Part shown: positions 48,601 through 60,300 of the stretch, in pieces
Layout of the letters: each line of letters starts with the position of its first letter
Numbering within the stretch: position 1 is the stretch's first letter
Source of the DNA: Strongylocentrotus droebachiensis
Taxonomy: Eukaryota; Echinodermata; Echinoidea; Camarodonta; Strongylocentrotidae
Length of the DNA stretch: 64,000 bases
Direction of reading: 5' to 3'
Assembly: GCA_035222895.1 (NCBI GenBank)
Contig: JAVYIG010000905.1
Location: 124,001-188,000 of the forward strand
Made by a program: the position numbers and the translations under genes
The notes under the pieces: model-generated
The model's input: the letters and a program-made list of their open reading frames with translations, nothing else
The model's database searches: none
What the model was told of the DNA's origin: nothing

Positions 48601-51600
48601 AAAGTCAAGGGTAGTTTTGTGTTACATGACAAAGTTGAGAAATATATTTTGATAATGTCACTTATAATGGGACAGTACTGAACAAGAAGAAGGGAGACAG
48701 GTATAACCATGCCGTAGAGAAGTGCAGGAGGTTTTCATTTTAAGAAACATAAAGGAAGGAAGGAAGGAATATAATGATTCAGCTGTGTATGGTTGATTTC
48801 TTTTCTTCCAAGAATACTATCTTTAGAAGATATGAACGTATAGGATTTTGAAATGATGTTCTTTCTTTCATGTCAGAATTTTTTTCTTCAAACAGGTCAA
48901 CCCTTTTTTCTTTAACCCTTCTCCCCCTCCTCATTCTCTCACTCTCTCCCTCATCCCCCTCACCACTGTCTCCCCTTCCTCCCCCTCTCTCTCTTCCCCT
49001 CTCTCTCTCCCCCTCTCTATCTCTCTTCCTCTCTATCTCTCTTCCTCTCTCTCTTCCTCTCTCTTTCTCCATCTCCCCCTCCCCCTTTCACGCTCCCCCT
49101 CCCACTCTCCCCCTCCCCCTCTCTCTTTCAACCCTTTCTTTCTCTGTAGTTATTTTCTGTTTTCTCTTTCGATGTCCACCCCCATATTATCTTGACAGAA
49201 GGACAAATGTCTTGTTTGGAGCAGCAAGACAAACACTTAATCTTTAGGGCTTACTCTGTCTGTATCGTTCAATAAATTCTGTTCTCCTGTATCCTGACAT
49301 TTACAATCCTTGTGTTTTTAAATTGTGTTTATATAACATAAAACAACATAGTAATTAAACGTTCATTGACAAGCCTTTGAGCTGCAGATTGAGAAAAACT
49401 CAAATTCTGATTAACCAGTACAAAGCACTCTCACAGTTTACTACATGCAGTAAACAAAAGGTAGTAGCGAATGGAAAGCCGTCAGTGGAATGTTTATTTA
49501 CACATGGTTGTTGAAAAGCCATTGGTGAAATTGACCCATTTTCATTTCTAAATGGCAAGACTCAAGTATGGCAAAGAGTATGAGATAGCCATCTGTAGGA
49601 ATGGCACTTAATCTGTCACACCCACACCCACTCCCATGCAATTACACATGAAAGTGCACAGCCAAAAAGCATGTTCACAGTTTCTAAATGTCATGGTTAA
49701 GACTTATCGATTGATAAAATCGCTGAACAAAAGCGCAATGGTAAAATAATTGCCCATGGATTTTATACGAGACTAATGCTGGAAAATAATTGAGAGAAAT
49801 TTCACATTTTAAAGCACCAAAAACAGTTCATGGCAGAAAGGATATTACATGTATAGCCAATAATTGGCTTTTCATCTAAAGGTACATTCTTTTTAATCTC
49901 ATCAGTAGATTTTCTATTATCATCATGATCAACTTCAACAAGAGTGTGAATGCAACTCAGACCAAAATAGTGTATCAGTTTATTAAAATTTACTCATGGT
50001 TTTAATTACTAAAAATATATAGATATATTGAAATCAAATACTGATCATCATCATCAGTCTTGTAGGTTATGTTAAAGTATGTGATATAGGATAGTGATTG
50101 CACGATTTATAAAGAATTGGTCAAAGACTACTTGTGTCGAAACACTTATACATACAGCTTTGCTGTGAGATCTTATTTTAGAATCCACACACAAGCTTCT
50201 TATCCACATGCACAACACCTTCCTCGAGCAAATACTGCTGTCACATACACCCACCGAACCCACATATACACACACTCCCTCGTCTCTCCTACGTACAGTC
50301 CCACGCATAGACGTTTGTGTCATTGCGAAGCTCTTTGAACACACAGACATACACACTGCACATAAACAGGGCCAGTTTGAGCTGTATGGTGATGTGTTCT
50401 GTCATTGACATGGCCTGCTGATCAAATTCAGATTGGGTTGACGTCACACCAGTGCCGCTCTCAATAGGCACCACTGTATATACAACAAAATGCTAGGGAT
50501 GTACTGCCAGGACAAAAGTCAATAAATTTGTCTTCTATAGTTTCTTGTTTTTTTTGTGATTCAGTTCACATTCCCCATTTTCTCCACACACAAAGAAAGG
50601 AACAGGATTGAAAAAAACTAAAGGGTACTAATTTGTGAGCCAATATATTAACCCTTCAGAACAAAAATACCCTGGTAGATTGAGTTCAGTTCTGTTTTGT
50701 ATCATTAAACACACATATTGATAAGTATAATATTGTTTTTTTCAGCTATCTTTCTCAGACATGTACAGTACCTAATGCATTTAGAGAGAATTGAAATAAA
50801 TGTAACAAGCAGACATTATTATATGCAGGTTCTTTGCATTAGAATAAATCCAGCTAACAGATAAATCAATGATTAACATAGAGAATCAAGATTCTGAGAA
50901 ACATGGTTGTTTAATGTCAAGTAAGAGAAGGATCTTTGTTACAACCCAGGGACCTGGGAGTTATCATACAACAAAGACAAGATACATAACATCTATCCTG
51001 GCAATGATTAAATCAAGAATTCTGCGAAGCCCTGCCCGTTTGACATATTGACGTCATTCATCTTCTGCAGCGAATCGCTTGGCAATCGCAGGGTTTTCAT
51101 AAGAACTGCTCGGCCAGGGTAGTTGTGCATCAGCTCTTGTCACATTCTGATAAAGACATTGTGGTCTGGGAAGGCAACACATACATTTTAAATGGTCCCT
51201 GCCTTTACTCTGTACAACATGCACTCCTGATCAAGGCATGCATTCAATGTTACGCTACATTTACCTTTACTAGTTCCCGGTGATGTGCTGCCTGCTGGAT
51301 AATGTAGCTGTGATTAAGATTTGGATAGGGATGAGAGAACTTATGCAATATTTATTGGTGTGCACTGAGAAATTTACAGTAGGTTCCAAAATATAATGTG
51401 TATGCATGTGATGTTAATACATTTCATGACTATATACAGATTTTGAGTACTTAATATCGCAATAACAGGCTTGTATCATATACTATTGACATGTACTTGT
51501 AGATACATATTCTACCGCTTATATCAGAGGAGAGTTGGAGAAAAATATATGAGCATTGTGGGATATTTCATTCATCACTGCATTTGCTTACCATGATACC

Positions 51601-54600
51601 ATTGTGTTGTACCATTTTAGATCAGACTGACATTTGGTAATACAAATATGAAGACTAGTATGACAGGAGGAAAAAGGAGGAAAAAGGAAAACAAGTGAAG
51701 AGAAAAAAGCAAGATAAAGAGGGGTATCATTGAAAAGCTAGAGATATAGAGAGAGTAAAATATGACATTTGGAAATTAAAGACATGATTAGCAAGACAAC
51801 ACAAAGAAAGAATATTAAATGGTAGATGAGAAAATAGCAAGAGAGAGCAGGTACTTTTTTTTTTCTCCACTCATCACATGTTACCATTCCAGGCATTTTT
51901 ATTTGCATAAGCCAGTTGAATCCGTCCATTCAATCTCTGCTGGTATAGAAGAAGAGGAAATGTACCTGTGAATCTATATTTACAAAATGCACCAAGAGTC
52001 AATAAGTTGTTCTGGATTCAGGCTTCTCAGTCTGTTTTCCACATTATAGGATAATCTTATATGTTCACTGGAGAGAACAGACACAAGATTGTTGCTTCTG
52101 ATAAGTTTAAACTGAAAATTCAATTTCCAGCTGTTATAAAATGGGGGGAATTGAAACATAGGCAGTTTATAAGAGAAGAATGATAAATATGTATTGTTGC
52201 AATTGTGACCAGCAATAAACAAAAAAGGAAGTTAGTGATAAAAGCTCATGTTGGCAAATTCACATGAAGAATATCAAGCAAGAAATCAAAGCATCCCTTC
52301 CTTCCTTCATGCCCTTCTTCCTCCTGAATATTTCTCTGCCCAATTTCACCCAATCGCTATCCAATTGTTTTCAGCTGGTTGCACATATACATCCCTTCTC
52401 TACAAAACAGTTGTTCCATGGTATGTCATGATGTATTTCCCTTTATACCAACAGAGCTAATGTATAACTCAAGAAATAGAAAACAATTTACCTGCAAAAG
52501 TTTGTTCATCCCCCTCTTTAAGACAGTGATGGGAGTTCATTGAAAGACTTCAGAACACATTACCGGTAGATTGAAGACATTGTACTTTGTAGATTTTTTT
52601 TTCTCAAGATGTTTGTGATTTATGGTGAGAGTATTCTTCAACACAATATTGGTTATATGTGTGGGCTAACTGAATATGTGATAAATTCTGTGTGATTGAG
52701 ACAGACTATTTATTATATGCAAACCTGACATTTAAGCAGATTGAATTGCATTACACAAAAGACATCCAGCCAAAATTGTGTGTCCAAATAGCTTCTTTGC
52801 TGAAATTTGATATCGGACATGACTTATATGTAGGTTGAATCGTTGCCACATGTGATTTCCCCCAAGCTATTGCCTTAAAGGTAAAGACAAGTTTTGGAAA
52901 CGGCCCCCCTCCCAAAAAATGAAATGGAAGCTCTTATTACCAATCATGTGAAAGAATATGTTTTAACTAATACATGATGATACAAATTTTGCCGGGAAAT
53001 CCCCTACTAATTGATATATTTGGTAAATTATTATATATATTCGGACCAGATAGACATCGCGCACGTGTCACGCATGTGTTGCGTAGTCCCATACACATCT
53101 TTCTGCGTACAGTCCTTGTAACTTTACCAAGACTGGGTCAAATTTCTTTTCATTTTGATGATTCCAGAACCTTGCAGTACACACCAATACTTATATGCTA
53201 GATGATCAACCTTTTCTGATCGATTCCACAACGTTTCTTTCACAATGCAATCGCATGACCAGAACTAATCTTTATCTTTAATCCTGTCAACCTAACCTTT
53301 ATTTGTATTGCTTATTATTATTAATTATTTCTTCACAGAGATTTACCACTCTTGTGAAAATTAGGTAAGCTAAACCCGATTCCATTTCAATAATTTCAAA
53401 AAATCTTTACAATTTTTCAAAAATACTGTGGTTTAGCTTACTCATTCTGAATATCAAAACCATTTGTGGAAAGTATTTTGTAACTTGATTTAGATGGGAC
53501 AGGCGTACAGCGCTTGAATTTAATAGAAATGTTTTCATGAGTGTGTGTGTGTGTTTTAAACTGATATGTATACTGATGATTTGGTGTCAAGGTTTTAAAT
53601 GGAAAAGGTTTACAAAATTTTATTTTTCAAGGCAATTAAACAGATGTTCTCCATACCGTCTCAAAAGAATATCACAATATACATGTAAGCTTATGTAACT
53701 GACCAATAACTTAATCTGATCTGTTTGGAAGAAAATGTCCTTTTATATACCACTATGCATATGATTACACATCTGGTGAATGGTACATGCAGTGGCTCGT
53801 AAGAGGTAATTTGTGAGGGCTTTTAGCCATTTTGACTACTTTCTCATCTGTATTAGATAAGGTCCATTGCACCTGTTATCCCCCTTGTCTGTGAGACTCA
53901 TTACTCTTTGTCTACTAGCCAATCATGGCTCCAATGTGCACCTGCAGTTTGAGATTTATCAAGTGTATGTGCATTACAAAGAAGATAATGCCAATTTCCA
54001 CACCTTTTTCATCACAAAGAGTACCTCTTAAAGGGATCTGGTAACTTTGTCTTAGATCCTTTAAAAAATTCTTGATTTAGCTCATGCTGCAATGATAATT
54101 ATAAACCTTTAGGTCAGCCAGGAACCCCACGACCCCACGTCTATTGGGGAAAACGAGCATGGTAAAACCGGTCACTCAAAGGTTTTACTTTTTTGAGGCA
54201 CTTCTTGATCATTTTGAAGGGCAATTTTGTAGGGCTTCAATATAACACCGTATCACAGACACTGAAGGACCGTGCATCTCAGATTTAACATTGTTAAACG
54301 TTCCCTTTGATAAGTGTGTTATGGAGCATCAGTAATGTGACATGTACAAACTGTCTTTTAATTCCCTTAAAATCAGACCTGTTTCACTTTATTGTTAATA
54401 TTGGTAGAAGTGTTTATTAGTACTGGAGTGAATGTTTAGCAATATTCAATAGCAAAGATATGTATTTCTTAACCTTTGGAAAGTAAGGGTTATAGTCAAT
54501 ATTTGAAGCATATCTGGACTTATCCTAGAAGGATTTGCAGTGACCTCAATTGTTACATCTTACTGAATTTGAATTCTATGCTTTGCCTGAAGTAGACAAG

Positions 54601-57339
54601 TGAAAGTAGGTCATGAAATGGGGTATGTTCGCAAAACGGCACTTCTTCAATCAAAATCATGAATAAAAAATGAGCCTTATGCAGGTAAATCATGCCTGCA
54701 GTGAATGCCAGGGTAGGAGGATGAAGGTTTTAGTTGGACTATCAGGTTATGCATTGATTTTATGAATCATATTGATTCACAATAGACAGACTTTTGGAGC
54801 GTTGAGTGTTTCTTCCCTAGGTCTGATGTGCGTGTACATGATCATGTTTGGGGTATTCATGCCATATAAAAGTGACTTCATAAGATATATTCATATTAAA
54901 TTGCTGCTACTTTGACTTAATATTAGCAAAATTGTAAATTTGAAAGATCCCATACTGTCTTGGGAATATTCATTTAGGTATTTGTATAATATAGATTTAA
55001 AGAAGGGGTTCATAACACTGCAGTTTCTTTTGACAGGCTTGATATATTTTATACACGATACTGCAAGCGTGATTCAGATAGGAAGATATTATAAGCAGAA
55101 ATGAATGTAATCCCTGATAGATTGGTGGAATCTTGTCTTTTATTCTCATTGTAAAGCGTCTACCAGCTAGGACTGTGACCAGCTCACTAAAATTCATACA
55201 CCCCCAATCTGCATCTTCTCACCCACCACTGCAATCTCACATCCACCACTACTGTTGATTGCATCCTCAAGATAACAAAAACCCATCACCCTTCTCAACA
55301 TCTCCCATATACATCCCTTCTAGCTCCTCCTCTTCCACTCCATTACTAATCTCTCTGCCTGATTTCTTGCACTCAAAGCTCTCAGCCATTCTGTAGGAGA
55401 AATGCACTTTTACTCATCTATCTATGAACAATTCAGCTGTAGGTGCAATTTGATGGGTGTATCTTATTGCTCTTTCTTACCCCATCTGGGTCACAGGGGA
55501 GATGATTCTCACCCCTCTTCATCCAGAGGTGCCAACTTACCCGCCTGCATATCTTACCAGAGAGAGAGACAAACATTCAAACCAGGCATATAGTGAATTA
55601 TTGATGATTAACAAGCTTAAGGAAAATGTCACTGAATCTATCAACCTCTGTCGGAAGCATTGGCCAATTGGTTTCTCTGATAATGACAGTAGGAATTACA
55701 ATAGGGTGACAGGTGCCGGTAGAATAAGAAAAGATGAGTGACCCCCCCCCCCCCCACTCCCAGTAGAGAATAGATGATAAAACATGCTTGAGGTGGTGGA
55801 AGATTACATTACAATTACATTGTCAAATGATGCTTAGTCTTGATGAAATTGTAATATAGAATTTAGTTTTCCACTTTATTTGATTGTTATAAACACTTAT
55901 TGCTCTTCATGATGTTGTGCTGCAAGCTATTATTTTGGTTAGAAATTGTATGATTGGAATTAAAGATTTAAACTTTTATGATGGAACATCTTGGTTGAAT
56001 ATCTGTAATTATATTTAGTTCTTCAAAGGGAATTCACATTGACATTGACCACACCACTTTTTTTTCTCCAGTTTTCAGGAGTTTTTCCAAGAGAGAAAGA
56101 AAGAGATTTCATGTCGTTTTCTTTCACGAGGAACATTTTTTTTTTTTTTTTTTAGAAAATGCATTTGTGGAGAGTCATGGCATTCAATGTACTAAACCTA
56201 ATTTTCCAGTTTATAGGAGTTTTTACAACAGATAGAGAAAGAGATTTCATATAATTTTGTTCATGAGGAACCCTTTTTTTTTTTTTTTTTAGAAAATGCA
56301 TTTGTGGAGGGTCTAGACGTTCAATGTATTAAACCTAATTTTCATTTTTATCCTTCTATTTCTTGTTTCTATACAGGATGTAGGATACTTGGCCAAAGTT
56401 GGTTCCATCTTGGACCCGTTTGGTAGAGGGAACATTGAAGACCGTACCATCACCATCTGCAGTGGCTTGGACTTTGTCAATATCAACTACATGCACATGG
56501 TTGCCAGCACACCTGAAATAGCACAGGTACGTATCCACACAAAAACCTTTGCCTCATAGATTAGTCTTATGGTGCACCCGCAAGCCTACTGTATATCTAC
56601 ATCACCATGCAAGCCGACACTTACAAGCAGCGTCTAGATTAGTCTTGTATGTATACACATGCTAAGATAGTACCGGTAAGCCATTTTGTAGTTTCTGGCT
56701 CTTAATAGGCAGAGAATTCATGAATGAAATGTTATTTTGAAATATCTCAGTCTTAATGGTATACAAGAATATTTAATTAAAGGAGGAAATTTGTTTGATG
56801 CAATAAGATTTGAGAGAGAAGGGATAAGGATAAGGGATGACTGAGAATAATTAGTCAGGGAATCAAAATGTAATCAGAGGGTGAAAGAATATGTTAGAAG
56901 AAAAGACGATTGAAGAGAATAAAATGGAAGTGAACCAATACAGGAGGGCTGGAAGAGAGAATGATGATATTAAAATGTAGAGCAGAGAGTAAAGAGAGGC
57001 AAGGAGGCATGAGATAGAAGGTGCCAGTATCAATCTCTTTATAACCAGCTAAAATATATAGCAACCATTTGGTGGATTGGGATGAAGCTGAGTGCATAGA
57101 TGATTGGAATGCATCTCTCCTTGATGATTTTCTCCACGACGAGGGATGCGAGCAGCGTCCATTATCTGATCTATTTTTTAGGGTGTGGGGAAACTGGCTC
57201 TGAATGGGATGGAGAGATGCATGGTAACACAGGCAGGTGGCACCTGCAATGTGTGTTTGATCAAATGTAATCATATTAGGAGAGAGGGGAAAGGAGAGCA
57301 TGACAGCATTAGGGAAATGACTAAATGGGAAGGAGAGAG

Positions 57340-57377
<38 letters not shown>

Positions 57378-60300
57378 GGAGAGAGAAAGAGAGGAGGGAG
57401 GGGTACACAGAGAGACAAAAAACAGATTTTGAAATCAAAGTTAGCACAGGATGAAACAAGAACTTTAATATGATATACAGCATAGGGCAGTATAAATTAA
57501 AGCAAATAAGAGATAAGGAGAACAACAAAATAGCAATGAAAAGTTCAGGAATAAGAGTAGAAGGTAAGATGGAAGAAAGCAAATTAGGGGAGTGCACAAG
57601 CTATCAACCAATCTTGTAGTACTCGATCGCTGAGTGAATGAAGGCATGTGAAATGGTGTGAAATGAATACTTCCAGCAAGGAGTGAATGAGAAGAGAAAT
57701 GTAACACTTGCATGTCAATACTTGCATACACCCATGAAGGGCATTGGAGCTCTGTACCTTCACACTTTGATATGTGTTTTAAGAAACTGTTGCTTAGTGG
57801 AATGACAATATACCGGTACATTAAAATCTATCTCTATCAATGTAGTCCATACTCTATCCAGGGACCTGATAGAGAAGGACTGGAATCAAGCCGGCGAAAC
57901 TCTTGTAATGTATTCAAACGCATTCGTGAGTAAAAGCATAACAATGGGATGTGTAACATTCCACTTGGCTCTGAAGTTCCATGCTCCGTACCGCGCTTCC
58001 GCTGCGGGGACTTTCGGAAGCCAGGCACCAGTTTTACATTTATTACAAAATATTGAATTACAGGCTAAAATTTCAGTGTAAATCAAAAACTTTATATGGG
58101 GATTGTATTGGGAATAGTGCATGAAACACATTTTCAAATTTAGAACTCCGTCCTTCCTATAATTTGTGTGCCAGAGTTGGTAAAAGAAAAATTACATCCT
58201 GACAAAAACTCAATAGTTTAGGATAATGCGCTAATTTGTGCATGTTTTAATGTCCCGTTATTTGATCCATTATTTACAATCTTCAATAACATTAAGTTTG
58301 CTAATGCGTGTTTTTGCGTGTTTTTTGTATTTTTGAAGTTAAAAAAAGGATGAAATTACACAAGTTTGTGTTCGCTTGTTCTCCTCTTTACACATTCAGC
58401 AATGGATGAGAAATCATTGAAAGGGACAGCGAACAGTTGCTGTGATACCATTTTCTGATGTAGGAATTCTAAATCCTGAAATTCATGCGCTCTTTTATCT
58501 AACCATCTGGTCAACAGTTGCGGATTAGCGCATAACTTTTCGGCGGCTTGGAGCATGGGGTCAAAGGAGAGCGACTTGATTCCAGTCCTTCTCTATCACG
58601 TCCCTGCTCTATCTGTACACAGTCTTCACTGCACCGACAGTGTTTTTCAACTTTGATTCACATTAATAATGCTCTTGCCCTCTCTTTTCTGTCAATTTCT
58701 CTCTCTCTCTATTTTTGTCACTGACTCTTTTTTTCTTTCTCCTCTCACTTTATGAACCTTTTACTTGAACTAATACCAAGAGCCTTTGAAATCAATCCTA
58801 TATATAGTAGAGCCAGGAAGGACCAAGTGATTGAAATTACCCTGTGTGGTTCGTAATTCAATACTACCTTGTTCACCTTACATGAACCTTTCAGGAGAAA
58901 ATAATTCACCAAGATGATAAACAACTATTCTCAATAGGCCTGTTCTCATCAGCTCGAGTTTGCCAACTAACCCGCTATTTTAACTATCCCGTCTTCATCA
59001 GCCATCAGTTGCAATGAACAGGATATTTGGTCGAGATAATCATCCCAAGATATCTTGCGCTAGCTTGCAAAATATCCCACTATTTGTCTGGTGCGTCTTC
59101 ACCAGCCCGAAGACTCGCACTACGCGCGAACGCTGAGCAAAATATCTTGAGCTCGAGTTTGGAGCTGATGAAGACGCGATTTGTAACTTCGGGCTTATTT
59201 CCCAAATCAGAAATAGCGGAATATTTGGCAATCATGAGCTGATGGAGACATACCTAGTATGTGCATAATCTGGAAGTTGATGCTTTGTTTTCTAGTAAAC
59301 AATTGGAAACACAGCTTCTTTAATTAAATAGAATAAGATGTGCCATTACTCTAAATGAATATCCTCAAGACTAACAGTCTGTCAAATTACCACATGTGTA
59401 AGCTTTTGTTTTTGTACATTTTAGACTGATTATGGGGAAGGATAGCAATTGATAATTGATGACAGCACCATGACAATAGTGGTTAGGACTTGTAAATGAG
59501 AGGATATCCAAGGGCTGATTTGAGTATACAATAGCTCATGTAGCCTCAATAATCGATAACACATCCATAAATAGCCATCGAGAGCGAAGGCTGGATATAG
59601 CTCTATAGCACAGTAGTAGCTGATTTTCATTAAAATGACTGATTAGATGGATGAGGCAGAGATGTAACGTGTATATTACTATCTTGACCTCTGTCAATGC
59701 AAGAAACTGGTTGCAAACCTATTTGATTCTGTGAATCCATACAACAATGTGATTGCCATATGAACTTAACTTTATTATGTCTTTTAAACTGTCAAATACA
59801 TTAGCTGTCCTACCCCCCCCCCCTTAAACAAAAAAGAATCATGACATTTTCATATTTTGCTTGCTTACCTATATTGGAACTGGAATTGAAAAGATTCTTA
59901 ATTCTACATGAGCATACATTAAATTATAATGCAAATTACTTAATTCTTTTTAGAAATACAATCTTACACAAAAAATAAAAAGGATGTGTACACTATATTC
60001 CTTGGTTTATGCTTATGTCTTAATGAGATACCTTTGCACAAACGTGATATGTTAAAAGAATACAGATAGCAGACATGATGTAAGCACTATCATAATGTAA
60101 GAGAGTACAAACAAAGCACTGCAATAGCAGGTGTTTCTTGAACATCAGACTACATTGATTCAATGTGAATAGCACCATGCAGCAAGCTGTCTAGCTAGCT
60201 CTGGCAGCAATTTGAACAGGTAACCTAAGAAGCATGACATTTACCTCATGGTGACTCTCATGCTAATAAAGAAAATGATACTCGCATTTCTTCATTATCG

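Noticed and set aside
54025..54312. Possible MITE bounded by AAAGGGA words
   Set aside because: Only seven terminal bases match inversely, too few to support an element.
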